DNA of 64,000 bases from assembly GCA_031363915.1 (NCBI GenBank), contig JANLVI010000013.1, forward strand, positions 156,276-220,275, read 5' to 3'. Of the stretch, positions 35,071-43,588 are shown one piece after another; the stretch's first letter is position 1; every line of letters starts with the position of its first letter. Both the position numbers and the translations under genes were made by a program. Source of the DNA: JANLVI01 sp031363915. GTDB lineage: Bacteria; Vulcanimicrobiota; Vulcanimicrobiia; Vulcanimicrobiales; Vulcanimicrobiaceae. The notes below the pieces were generated by a model that worked only from the letters and a program-made list of their open reading frames with translations, did not search any database and had not been told where the DNA came from.

Positions 35071-35880
35071 CTAACGCGTGGGTGTTGCAAGCTTTGAAAG
35101 AGCGTCCAAAGCAGTCGAGTTGTGGCCACCTACGATGTTGAGCCAGTACCCGGAAACGTACTGATCGACCGCGCGAACCGCTTCAACGATCTCGTCGGGA
35201 TCTGAGGGAACCCGCCTGCCCGGAGTTATTGTCGTGAGCCCGGCGGTAACGATGACGCTCGGGTTGGCGCTGTGCACTTGCTCAACCATATCGAGCACGA
35301 AAGACTTAAACGAAGGAGCGGGGCCGTCGACGTTGTGCTGTAAGCCTTGCGACTGGATATGGTAAAAATCCACGTACGGCGCAACGGCCTTCGCGATTCC
35401 GGAAGCTGTAAAGGCCGTGTACTTATTGACCCCCGGGTGGAGTCTGCGCATGAGATTTATGGCCGGGGTTACGATGACTTTGTAGCCGTGCGCGTGTGCG
35501 AGTTTTGCAAACTTAATCATCGAGCCGAGCGGATCGGCGTGCTCGTCGTCCGGAGTGAAGTCCCACGCCTCGATGTCGTAGCCGACGACTTTAACCTGCG
35601 GTGGAACCCGATTCGCCGCAATGTCCGCCTGAAATTTCGCAAAGCTGGCGTAGGTTTTCCACCAAACAACGTGCCACGAAGCAGGCGGCGGTACGTTTGC
35701 GACAACCGGATACATCACGACGCGCGATGGGTCGGACAGGAATGCAACGCCGGTGGGGTCCGTTGCTAAAACCTGCGCTTCGATTCCGGGGCCATGAAGA
35801 ATCCAGTAGCGGATGGGTGCTGCGCTGCCGAATCCCCCCAGCAGAGCGGCCAGCAAAAAAACGAATGCCATCTTCTTCAT
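35071..35880 (-). CDS. Exported YDxE-family protein, putative glycosidase-like barrel (paralogue 1)
   Basis: 269 residues, signal peptide ending near GGFGSAA. I do not recognise a named family. It starts RYWILHGPGIEAQVLATD and carries VVGYDIEAWDFTPDDEHADP (about residue 97), AHAHGYKVIVTPAINLM and VDFYHIQSQGLQHN. Strands ending in acidic or aromatic residues are in TIM-barrel order, so a glycosidase-like or carbohydrate-binding barrel is plausible. Two paralogues are in the window (35904 and 45846), all sharing YDxExW-x2-TP. Like the others it lies among polysaccharide genes. Confidence 0.72.
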   Translation of the reverse strand: MKKMAFVFLLAALLGGFGSAAPIRYWILHGPGIEAQVLATDPTGVAFLSDPSRVVMYPVVANVPPPASWHVVWWKTYASFAKFQADIAANRVPPQVKVVGYDIEAWDFTPDDEHADPLGSMIKFAKLAHAHGYKVIVTPAINLMRRLHPGVNKYTAFTASGIAKAVAPYVDFYHIQSQGLQHNVDGPAPSFKSFVLDMVEQVHSANPSVIVTAGLTTITPGRRVPSDPDEIVEAVRAVDQYVSGYWLNIVGGHNSTALDALSKLATPTR

Positions 35881-35903
35881 CTTTCGTCCAATCTTTCGAC
35901 AGC

Positions 35904-36707
35904 TTACGGAGCGGGGAGTTGTGAAAGCGCGGCCGACGCGGTTGCGACATCGCCATGGACCACATTGAGCCAGTACCCGTCGACGAGCCCTTTTGAAACG
36001 CGCACGGCAGCGACGAGGTCGGCCGGATTCGTCCGGCGCTTGGCCCCCGGTGTGTTCGTCGAAATGCCGGCGGTGACGACGGCGCGCGGGTTCGCTGCGC
36101 GCACCTGTGCGGCGATATCGCGGACGAACGACGCATACGACGGCGCGGGGCCGTCGATATTTTGCTGCAACCCCTGGGCCTGGATGTGATAGAAGTCAAC
36201 GTACGGTGCAACCGCGCTTGCCATCTTGAATCTGACAAATGCCTCGTACTTGTTTTCACCGACGAACATTCTCTGCATGAGATTGATCGCCGGCGTTACG
36301 ATTACCTGATAGCCGTGCGCGTGCGCGAGCTGCGCAAACTTGATCGTAAAGCCGACTGGATCGGCCTGTTCGTCTGGCGGAGTTTGCGGCCACGACTCAG
36401 CGTCGTACCCGACAACCTTCGTCCCCGGCGGAACCGTGCCGCTTTCGATATCCGAGAGGAACGTCGTAAAGCTGGTATACTTGCGCCACGGAATCACATT
36501 CCAACCCGGCGGTGGCGGGATGTGAGCGATTACGGGATAGAGAACCGCGCACTTTTGGCGCTCGAAGAATGAGCGGCCCGCCGCGTCGGTTGCCATTGCT
36601 TCCGCCTCGAGCCTCGGGCCTTGTAAGATCCAGTAACACGTGTGAAGCCCGGTTTGTGGGCTTGCGCCGAGACACAGCGCGAGCAAGACGAGTGTAAATT
36701 TCTGCAT
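35904..36707 (-). CDS. Exported YDxE-family protein (paralogue 2)
   Basis: 267 residues with a signal peptide (LVLLALCLGASPQTG). It aligns along its whole length with the gene at 35071: CYWILQGPRLEAEAMATD, VVGYDAESWPQTPPDEQADP, AHAHGYQVIVTPAINLM and VDFYHIQAQGLQQN. It is the upstream member of a tandem pair 23 bases apart, so the pair is a recent duplication transcribed together. Function as for paralogue 1: unknown, probably periplasmic or surface carbohydrate-related. It is divergent from the TolC-like gene. Confidence 0.72.
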   Translation of the reverse strand: MQKFTLVLLALCLGASPQTGLHTCYWILQGPRLEAEAMATDAAGRSFFERQKCAVLYPVIAHIPPPPGWNVIPWRKYTSFTTFLSDIESGTVPPGTKVVGYDAESWPQTPPDEQADPVGFTIKFAQLAHAHGYQVIVTPAINLMQRMFVGENKYEAFVRFKMASAVAPYVDFYHIQAQGLQQNIDGPAPSYASFVRDIAAQVRAANPRAVVTAGISTNTPGAKRRTNPADLVAAVRVSKGLVDGYWLNVVHGDVATASAALSQLPAP

Positions 36708-36794
36708 GCGGATTCAGATTTTCGCTCTAACGGGCAGGCGGGCCGCTTTTGCATATTTAGCGGAGGCACGCACGGGCCCGTAGAATTTGGGGGC

Positions 36795-38261
36795 GTGCGT
36801 TTACTGCGCCTTGCTTCTCTTTTGAACCGACCAGCAGTGCGCCGCTTAGCCGCGGCGATTCTTTGTGCTCTTGCCTTTCATTCCACGTCCGCCATGGGCG
36901 CAAGCCAAGACGTTTCGCTAAGCGCGTTGGAACAGATGGTGGCAGAGGCACCGGGTTTGCTGGCCGAGCAGCGCAGCATCGCGGCTGCAATCGCAGGCGT
37001 CCGCGTGGAGAAAGACAAGAGTGGGCTCGCGTACGTTTACATGAACGACTTTGGTCCGCAAGCGCAGATCGTTCCGCGGTCGACTGACTTCCACGTTCTG
37101 ACTTTCTCGCAACTAGGCGGAGTTCAGTTGCCCCTCCTGGGTACGCGGATCGCCCAGCAGCTTGCGATCATCGATGCGCAACAGCGCGAGCAACTCAGTC
37201 GCGTCGAGTTTGCGGAAGCCAAGCGCACGCGCATCGCCGCACTCAGAAATGCGTACGTCGAATATTGGAAGTACGTTAACGACGCCTCGGTGTCGCGCCA
37301 ATATTCGAGCGATGACAATAAGGCCCTCGCAAAGGCCCGCGTCCTGCGGCAAACCGGCTTTTGGACCGAGAGCAACCTGCTCGACTTCCTGGATACGCTC
37401 GAAAAAGTGAAGACGAACTTGCGCACATCTGAAAGCTCCGCCCGTCGGCAGCTCGCGCAGATCGATTCGGCCATTGGCACCGAGGTCGAGCCGTTTCACC
37501 CGTTAACGCCGGAGTTTTTTACCGATTGCGAACCGGATCGCACGCGCGCGCTCGCGTCTGCATTTCTCATCGATTCAACGATCGCACGGACCGATGCGGC
37601 GATCGTGCAAACGAACAAAAAATATGCGCGCGTTCACGGTACCTCGGTGGGGGGGACCGCTAGCCTCCAGGTCTCTTCGACAACGGACATCAATCAGCGC
37701 GTGTCCGGCTACGGCTTGCATGCCATTCTGAACTTGGGTGTACCGGGGCACGGTCGCGACGAAGAACGCGGACTGCGCGCGGAATACAGCGCGGAGCTTC
37801 AATCTCTCAAGCTTGACGAGGATCAGCGCCGCGTGGAGCTTACGGCGGCCGTCGACTCCGCATTAGCCGACCTCGCTGGCTCCCAAGACACGTTAGCACA
37901 AACGCTGACCGATCTCAGTGCGAAACAGGGAGATCTTCGCAGAGCGCTCGTACGCTATCGAACGGTCGAGCAGGCTGGTTCGACCGGTTTCGAAGACGTG
38001 CATATGAAGGCGGACGAGCTCTACGTTGCGCAGCGCGCAGCCGTTGAAGCGCGCGCCGACCGCTTATTGAAAGCGAACGCGTTGCTGACGATCGCTCCGG
38101 GCGTCTGTCCCGGGCCGTACGAGTCGATGCCGACGCCCGCTCCCGACCCGACTGCAGCGCCCAAACGGCACCTGCACTGGTTTCGCAATATCACGCCGGT
38201 GCGTAAAAAACATCCAAAGACCCCGCCCGAACCGGCAAGCACACCCAATCCAAGCCCCTAG
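36795..38261 (+). CDS. TolC-like outer-membrane efflux/secretion protein
   Basis: 488 residues from GTG 36795; the frame is open further upstream but not protein-like. A signal peptide ends near TSAMGA. The body is long amphipathic helices with the two-fold repeat of outer-membrane factors: LSALEQMVAEAPGLLAEQRSI at the start, EFAEAKRTRIAALRNAYVEYWKYV and a matching helix in the second half (ELQSLKLDEDQRRVELTAAVDSALADL). The tail is Pro/Lys-rich. With the HlyD-like protein at 43585 it can form a trans-envelope channel, presumably for the polysaccharide. It ends against the convergent GH26-like gene with a four-base overlap. Confidence 0.78.
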   Translation: MRLLRLASLLNRPAVRRLAAAILCALAFHSTSAMGASQDVSLSALEQMVAEAPGLLAEQRSIAAAIAGVRVEKDKSGLAYVYMNDFGPQAQIVPRSTDFHVLTFSQLGGVQLPLLGTRIAQQLAIIDAQQREQLSRVEFAEAKRTRIAALRNAYVEYWKYVNDASVSRQYSSDDNKALAKARVLRQTGFWTESNLLDFLDTLEKVKTNLRTSESSARRQLAQIDSAIGTEVEPFHPLTPEFFTDCEPDRTRALASAFLIDSTIARTDAAIVQTNKKYARVHGTSVGGTASLQVSSTTDINQRVSGYGLHAILNLGVPGHGRDEERGLRAEYSAELQSLKLDEDQRRVELTAAVDSALADLAGSQDTLAQTLTDLSAKQGDLRRALVRYRTVEQAGSTGFEDVHMKADELYVAQRAAVEARADRLLKANALLTIAPGVCPGPYESMPTPAPDPTAAPKRHLHWFRNITPVRKKHPKTPPEPASTPNPSP

Positions 38262-39262
38262 GGCGGCGGCATCGCAGAAAAGTACGGATCGTTGGCCATC
38301 GTGGCAAACGTGGGGAGATTCGAGCTATCGATGACCCAACTGTAACTTCCCGCAAAATGAATGTTAAGCGAATCGAAATACATGAACCCGCGGATGAGCG
38401 GGAACTGTGTCTTCAGCGTCGACACGCCAGAGCCGAAAAATGCTTGTTGCACTTGCTGCGTCGCGCCGGTTTCCCCGATCATGATGGGCTTGCCCAACGG
38501 AGCGAGCCAACCATACGGCTGCGTATACGTAGCGGACATTGAAACGTTTCCGTCATTATAGCGATCGAAGCCGACCCAATCGACTTCGTCCGAGCCCGGA
38601 TAGAAGTTCAGCGGGTTTTTCGCACCGCTGGGATTCCAAAGCCAAATCACGTTGGTGACGTTTTCCTGGCCGAAAATCGCGCGAATCCGGTCCCATGCCG
38701 CGATGTATTGCTGCGGCGAAAAATACCCGTTGGGCAAATCGGTATTCGCATCGTAACAAATGTGCCGGAACGACGAATTGGACGGCAGATTCATTTCCCA
38801 CATGTAGCGCAGGAAGATTGGATGACCGAATGCCTTAATGGCATCGGCTCGCTTGCGGATGGCGGTATCGTCGTTACCCGCCGCGACCGTGGCATTCGCC
38901 GGCTGGCAATCCCACGAATCGATCGGAATGCGGCCGTGCGCGACGTCGTCGGCTTCGTACGTGCCGGGGAAGTCATCAAAGAATCCGTAGTAATGCGTTG
39001 AGAGCGCCAGAGTCCGCCCAATCGACGTTTCGAACGACGCAAGGATCGACGGCGGCGGCGCCGGGACCTGGTTTGGGTTGGCAAAGACGCCCAGATATAC
39101 CGTGCCGGGCGGCGGGAGTGCCAGCAGTCCGGCACCAGGCGACATGGATACCAGCGGGGGCGCGCTGCCATTCGAGCTGCTGCCTTCGCCGCACGCCGTA
39201 GCGAGCGTAAGTATCAGTCCTGCGAACAGTACCATTCCTAGCCGGCTTACCATGCTCCCCAC
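38258..39262 (-). CDS. GH26-like lipoprotein A
   Basis: 334 residues, lipoprotein (ATAC, C24). The fold follows glycoside hydrolase family 26 (beta-mannanase/lichenase type): the acid/base region LRYMWEMNLP with E156, then NVIWLWNPSGA, FYPGSDEVDWVGFDRYN, and the nucleophile E264 in PIMIGETGA. Both catalytic glutamates are kept, though the usual HE pair is WE here. It is the last gene of a six-gene leftward operon with the polymer synthase, so it likely trims or edits the exported polysaccharide at the envelope. Confidence 0.82.
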   Translation of the reverse strand: MGSMVSRLGMVLFAGLILTLATACGEGSSSNGSAPPLVSMSPGAGLLALPPPGTVYLGVFANPNQVPAPPPSILASFETSIGRTLALSTHYYGFFDDFPGTYEADDVAHGRIPIDSWDCQPANATVAAGNDDTAIRKRADAIKAFGHPIFLRYMWEMNLPSNSSFRHICYDANTDLPNGYFSPQQYIAAWDRIRAIFGQENVTNVIWLWNPSGAKNPLNFYPGSDEVDWVGFDRYNDGNVSMSATYTQPYGWLAPLGKPIMIGETGATQQVQQAFFGSGVSTLKTQFPLIRGFMYFDSLNIHFAGSYSWVIDSSNLPTFATMANDPYFSAMPPP

Positions 39263-39265
39263 CTC

Positions 39266-40240
39266 CTACAGTGTCCCGAAGGCAGCAACGTACGGATCGG
39301 CTGCAAAGTTCGAAAACGCGGTAAGCCCGCTTCCTGAGAGCACCCAATGAAAGCCTTGGACGTCACCGTCGTAGTAGAGAATCGCCTTGACCGCAGGAAA
39401 CTGGCTCTGAAGCTTGGCCGCGGCACCCGTAAAAAACGCGGGCTGGATAACGCTGACCGCACCCGTTTCGGAAATCATGACGGGTTTCTTATATCCGACT
39501 ACGGCCCCATAACTGCCTGAGAACGTCGAGGCAAAATCTCCGCCCGCCGCGTTATACGCGTCGACGCTCACCCAGTCGACGGAAGCATCTCCAGGATAGT
39601 ACGGGCGTGGATCCCCGCCTTGCGACGAGATGCTCCATACCCAAATCGCGTTCGTGACTTGCTGTTGGGTGAATATCGTACGAATATGTTGCCAAGCCGC
39701 AACAAACTGCGGACCCGAAAAGCTTCCGTCGGAATTATCGGTTGCCGGATCGTAGCAGACCGAACGTTTTGTCGTTCCGGGACTGAGGTTCATATCCCAA
39801 AGATACCGCACAAAGACGGGGTGTCCAAAATTCTTGATCGCTTGCGCGCGCGTTACGATCAACGGATCCTGCGAACCCGAGGCCACTTGCGCGTTTGAAG
39901 GCGAGCAGTCCCACGAGTCAACCGACAATCTTCGGTTGGCTAAATCACTGCTTTCCTGCAGTCCCGGAAACAGGCTCAGCCATCCGTAATAGTGCATGTC
40001 GATCGCGAGCGGCCGGCCAATTTGCGATTCAAGACTCCCAATACCGCCCACATTCGCACCCACAAACGCGCCCAAATAAAGCGTGCCGGCCGGCGGTGTC
40101 TCAAGACCGACCGGAGTCGGCGTTGAGACCGGCGCCCGCTGGGTTGAAGTCGTAAGGTTTGAGGTTTCTCCGCAGCCCGCTGCAAACAGCCCTACGCAGA
40201 GTGCGGCGAGGCGTATGCAGACGCCGCTAGCGCCCGTAAT
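39266..40240 (-). CDS. GH26-like lipoprotein B, acid/base Glu replaced by Asp
   Basis: About 325 residues. It has a lipobox LFAAGC and the GH26 plan: VRYLWDMNLS where the acid/base Glu is Asp, NAIWVWSISSQGG, YYPGDASVDWVSVDAYN and the nucleophile in PVMISETGA. The start is unresolved: the signal sequence begins near 40240, but only ATT is found there. The in-frame GTG at 40321 and ATG at 40351 lie inside the upstream gene and add a basic extension. It is a tandem paralogue of A and C. The substitution suggests weak catalysis or a binding role. Confidence 0.75.
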   Translation of the reverse strand: MTGASGVCIRLAALCVGLFAAGCGETSNLTTSTQRAPVSTPTPVGLETPPAGTLYLGAFVGANVGGIGSLESQIGRPLAIDMHYYGWLSLFPGLQESSDLANRRLSVDSWDCSPSNAQVASGSQDPLIVTRAQAIKNFGHPVFVRYLWDMNLSPGTTKRSVCYDPATDNSDGSFSGPQFVAAWQHIRTIFTQQQVTNAIWVWSISSQGGDPRPYYPGDASVDWVSVDAYNAAGGDFASTFSGSYGAVVGYKKPVMISETGAVSVIQPAFFTGAAAKLQSQFPAVKAILYYDGDVQGFHWVLSGSGLTAFSNFAADPYVAAFGTL

Positions 40241-41270
40241 AGGCCGCCAAATACGGGTAGTTCGCCAGCGCCGAGAACGACGAAAACGCGGCCGTGGTGA
40301 CGCGCCAATCTTGATTTGCACGCGTTCCGGCTGCCGCGTAGTCGATCGCATCGTAGTACGTGAAGGCCTGCACCCGCGGGAACGTCGCGGTCAGCCCTTC
40401 GAGCGCGGCGCCGAAGAAAGCAGTTTGCGCCGCCGCAGGCGCTCCGGTCTCCGTAATCATGATCGGTTTGTTCAGCGTGGAAAGTTGTGCGTACATCGGT
40501 GAAAAAGTGGAAACAAAGTCGCTGCCGTTCAGATCATAGTTGTCAACGCCGACCCAGTCGACTTGGGAATCTCCGGGATAGTAGTCGAGCGGATTTGAAC
40601 CTGTGGCACTGACAGTCCACAACCAAACCACGTTGACTGCGCCATCTTGCGCGAAGATAGCGCGAATATGCGCCCACGCAAGTTTGTACTCCGTCGGGTC
40701 GAAAATATTATTGGGTCTGTCAGTCAATGGATCGTAGCAGACTTTGCGGCCGAGTTGGGTTGCCGGCAGGTTGGGATCCCAAAAGAAGCGCACGAACGCT
40801 GGCCACGCGAAGTTCTTTGCTTCGTCTGCTTTCAGACGGAGCGTTGCATCGTAGGCACCCGAAATAATCTGGGCGTTGGTTGCTCCGCAGTCGATCGAAA
40901 CAATCGGAATGCGGAAGTTTACGAAGTCGTCCTGCAAAGCGCGACCCGAAAAGTTCGCCGTAAATTGCTCGTATTGCATGTGCAGGGCAAGCGATCTGCC
41001 GAGCTGGGTTTCCAGGGAAGCCGTATCTACGGGCGTATTTCCCCCGACGAGACCGCTCGTGTTGACGTAAGCGCCGAAATAGATTTGGCCCGGGGGCGGA
41101 AGGAACGCACCGGCGGTAATAGGCGCAGGTAAGGGCGTTCGCGTCGCGGCCGGGAGAGGCGCAGAAGATTGCATCGATGCGCCGCTCAAGGCACTTGTCT
41201 CTCCACATGCCGTCAGCAGCGCGCTGGTTGCTGCAAGCAGGACGAAGAGCCAAAGTGTTATCGTTTTCAA
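40227..41270 (-). CDS. GH26-like lipoprotein C, acid/base site altered
   Basis: 347 residues from TTG 41270, directly after the synthase stop. Lipobox LLTAC (C22). GH26 landmarks are VRFFWDPNLP, where Glu is Asp (D165) and Met is Pro, then NVVWLWTVSATG, YYPGDSQVDWVGVDNYD and the nucleophile E274 in PIMITETGA. A disordered Pro/Ala/Thr spacer follows the lipobox. Immediately downstream of the GT2 gene, it is the GH26 copy most tightly linked to synthesis. Confidence 0.8.
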   Translation of the reverse strand: MKTITLWLFVLLAATSALLTACGETSALSGASMQSSAPLPAATRTPLPAPITAGAFLPPPGQIYFGAYVNTSGLVGGNTPVDTASLETQLGRSLALHMQYEQFTANFSGRALQDDFVNFRIPIVSIDCGATNAQIISGAYDATLRLKADEAKNFAWPAFVRFFWDPNLPATQLGRKVCYDPLTDRPNNIFDPTEYKLAWAHIRAIFAQDGAVNVVWLWTVSATGSNPLDYYPGDSQVDWVGVDNYDLNGSDFVSTFSPMYAQLSTLNKPIMITETGAPAAAQTAFFGAALEGLTATFPRVQAFTYYDAIDYAAAGTRANQDWRVTTAAFSSFSALANYPYLAAYYGR

Positions 41271-41271
41271 C

Positions 41272-42573
41272 TTAGTGATGGGGGATTTGATCCCAGATGC
41301 GGCGCGGCACGTACGGATGCCATGTTTTGATTCGCAACAGTTCGCGTGTAACTTGCGTGGCTTGATTCAGGAAAAGCGGTATCCGGTAAAAAATAAATAA
41401 GGGCACCATGACGAGTTGATACATCTTCGGCTCGCCGCGCGTGATGTCATTGGCGATGAGAAACTTCACGGCCAACGCAAGGGTCGTAAACCAATACAAG
41501 CCGCCGATAATAACGGCAGTGTCGGCGCCGAGATAGAAATGGGCGTAGAAAGCCAGGCCGACGAACAGTACGGGATGGACGACGCGGTTGAACAGGACGT
41601 CGTAGAACACCATTGCATTGACAAAGCCGTAACGAAACGAGCCCATGTCCGCATGCTTGCGCATGCGCATCTTGACCATGTTGCGCGTCCAACGGGAGCG
41701 CTGTTTGATCAGATGAGCGAGCGTGCGTGGTGCATCGGTTCGAATCCGCCCGGTGAGCGACGCCCGCAGTTTCCAATTCGTCTTGCGCAAGCGGATCGTC
41801 AAATCGGTATCGTCGCCCAAGCCCATGTCGTAGCCCCCGAGACCCTGGACCGCGCTGGCACGGAACATCGTGCCCATGCCAGAAAGAATGTTGATAAAAT
41901 TCACGCGGTCGCGCCAAAGCTGATTGATCACATACGTAAGCACGTACTCTATATCTTGAAACCGCGTGAGCAGCGTTGCGTTCGGATTTCGCACCAGAAT
42001 GCTGGGCGACGCTCCCCCGACGCGTTCGTCTTCGAAAAGCGGCAGCATCTGATCGATCGTATCGGGATAGAGATTGCTGTCGGCATCGAGCATGAAGAGG
42101 AACTCGCCTCGAGCAAACATCAGTGCAACGTTGAGGTTTGCGGGCTTCCCACTATGATTCGCGTTGGCGAGTACCCGAACTTTCCCGGTACGTTCGAAGG
42201 CGCGCGCTAGTGCGACGCTGTTATCGGTGGAGTGATCGTCGGCGAAGATGATCTCGATGTTCTTATAGTTGCAGGCAAGCACGGATCGGATGCAAGTGAC
42301 GATGCTATACCCTGGATTTCTTCCCGCGATGATCACCGAGACGAGCGGTTTGGCGTAGGCGTATTTCACCAAAGGCGGCGCATCGAAGCTACGTGGGTTG
42401 AAGGTGTAAGCAACCCATACCAAGAGATCGGGTAGCTGGAAACGCACGAAAACGAGGACCAAGTACCAAAAGATCATGTTCGAACTGCGGATGAGTGTGA
42501 CGATCAATTCCAGTCCGGACGCAATATAGAGGCTGTCGACCGAGACGAAGAACCAGTGGAAATACTCAGACAT
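41272..42573 (-). CDS. Processive GT2 polysaccharide synthase (membrane)
   Basis: 433 residues. There are two hydrophobic helices before the catalytic domain and three or four after it. Family 2 inverting-transferase motifs are complete: ADDHSTDNS (112-118), DAD at 163-165, GDD at 253-255 and QRSRW at 291-295. The QxxRW motif marks processive synthases such as cellulose, hyaluronan, alginate (Alg8) and PNAG (PgaC) synthases. The polymer is not known. It is third in the operon after the HlyD-like and TackOD1 genes (eight-base overlap with the latter) and is followed by three GH26-like genes. Confidence 0.9.
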   Translation of the reverse strand: MSEYFHWFFVSVDSLYIASGLELIVTLIRSSNMIFWYLVLVFVRFQLPDLLVWVAYTFNPRSFDAPPLVKYAYAKPLVSVIIAGRNPGYSIVTCIRSVLACNYKNIEIIFADDHSTDNSVALARAFERTGKVRVLANANHSGKPANLNVALMFARGEFLFMLDADSNLYPDTIDQMLPLFEDERVGGASPSILVRNPNATLLTRFQDIEYVLTYVINQLWRDRVNFINILSGMGTMFRASAVQGLGGYDMGLGDDTDLTIRLRKTNWKLRASLTGRIRTDAPRTLAHLIKQRSRWTRNMVKMRMRKHADMGSFRYGFVNAMVFYDVLFNRVVHPVLFVGLAFYAHFYLGADTAVIIGGLYWFTTLALAVKFLIANDITRGEPKMYQLVMVPLFIFYRIPLFLNQATQVTRELLRIKTWHPYVPRRIWDQIPHH

Positions 42574-43588
42574 GAATGGCCATGACTCGTGCGATGTTAC
42601 TCAAAGCGTCCGCAACAGCGTCGCCGTTGCGAATGTCCTCGAACTCGATGATCTCCACTCGGAAGGCGTGCGTTTCGGATTGCGCTTGCAGCGCAACGAT
42701 CTTACCGCGCACGGCTTTGGTAACCGATTTTGAGCCTGACGGAATGATTAGCAGGAGGTGATCCGCGTCCAGCCGCCCGAGGCGAAACTCGACCGAAATA
42801 TGCTCCCGAATCACGGATGCAAAATTCTCAACCACGGGGCTTGCACCGTCAGAAGCTGCGCCGATCACGATACCGCCGAACTTGGTTCCACGTTCGGCGC
42901 GCTTTTGGACTTGTTCTTCAACGTATGCGACGATCTCGTCACGCTTTTCGAGCAAAACGTCCTCGCCGCCGGCAACGCTTTCGAGTTGTAGGCGGCCTTC
43001 GGCAATCGCCGCCCGGCCGAGCGTCGTGAGGCGATAGGCGAAGACGTCGTGGTGGCCGATTTCTTGTAATGTGCTGCCGGAAAGGCGCACGCCGCAAGCC
43101 AGACAACGTCCGCCCACTTCGGGAACTTGAAACATCGCCATACATCCGCGGCACCGGAAATAGGTTCCCGGACTATCGTGGTCGGTTCCGAGATCGGCAA
43201 GGATTCTACTACACTTCGGGCAGCGTAGACCTTGCTTCTCTTTCGCGAAGGCCGTCACGGGACCGACGTAGCCGCAGCGGAAATGAAAATACGCCTTAAA
43301 TTGCGTTAAGTTCGACGACCCGCACGTCAGGCACGCTTCGTGGACGTTGATGGCATGGTTGCCGCAATTCGGGCAAAGCGAAATGCGCTCCACAAAGACA
43401 CGCTCGAGATAATCTTCTTGTGCCAACGCTTCGAGATGATTCTGCAATCGGCTGTCGTCGAGTTCGGAATCGGTTCCGCGGTACGCTACGCCGAAGCGCC
43501 CGTACGGATCCCAAACGGGCTCCAGGAGCGACCCCGCCGCCTGCACGATGGCCAGCGTTTTCAAAAGTTCGGCAGACCGACCGTTCAT
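42566..43588 (-). CDS. TackOD1 zinc-ribbon protein with degenerate GGDEF-like C-terminus
   Basis: 340 residues. A central Cys-rich module holds CPNC (72-75), CLTC (86-89), HFRCGYVGP (102-110), CPKC (123-126), GTDHDSP, CRGC (146-149) and CLAC (162-165). This order matches the TackOD1 domain known from signalling proteins linked to exopolysaccharide synthesis. Residues about 210-335 read like a GGDEF domain in which the signature is replaced by GRLDADHLLLIIP and the product-binding RxxD by REHI. It overlaps both the HlyD-like gene (four bases) and the synthase gene (eight bases). A cytoplasmic regulatory subunit of the synthase is the natural guess. Confidence 0.75.
   Translation of the reverse strand: MNGRSAELLKTLAIVQAAGSLLEPVWDPYGRFGVAYRGTDSELDDSRLQNHLEALAQEDYLERVFVERISLCPNCGNHAINVHEACLTCGSSNLTQFKAYFHFRCGYVGPVTAFAKEKQGLRCPKCSRILADLGTDHDSPGTYFRCRGCMAMFQVPEVGGRCLACGVRLSGSTLQEIGHHDVFAYRLTTLGRAAIAEGRLQLESVAGGEDVLLEKRDEIVAYVEEQVQKRAERGTKFGGIVIGAASDGASPVVENFASVIREHISVEFRLGRLDADHLLLIIPSGSKSVTKAVRGKIVALQAQSETHAFRVEIIEFEDIRNGDAVADALSNIARVMAIHV

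Noticed and set aside
41416..42210. A 264-codon plus-strand frame opposite the GT2 synthase
   Set aside because: Shadow of a gene with complete catalytic motifs.
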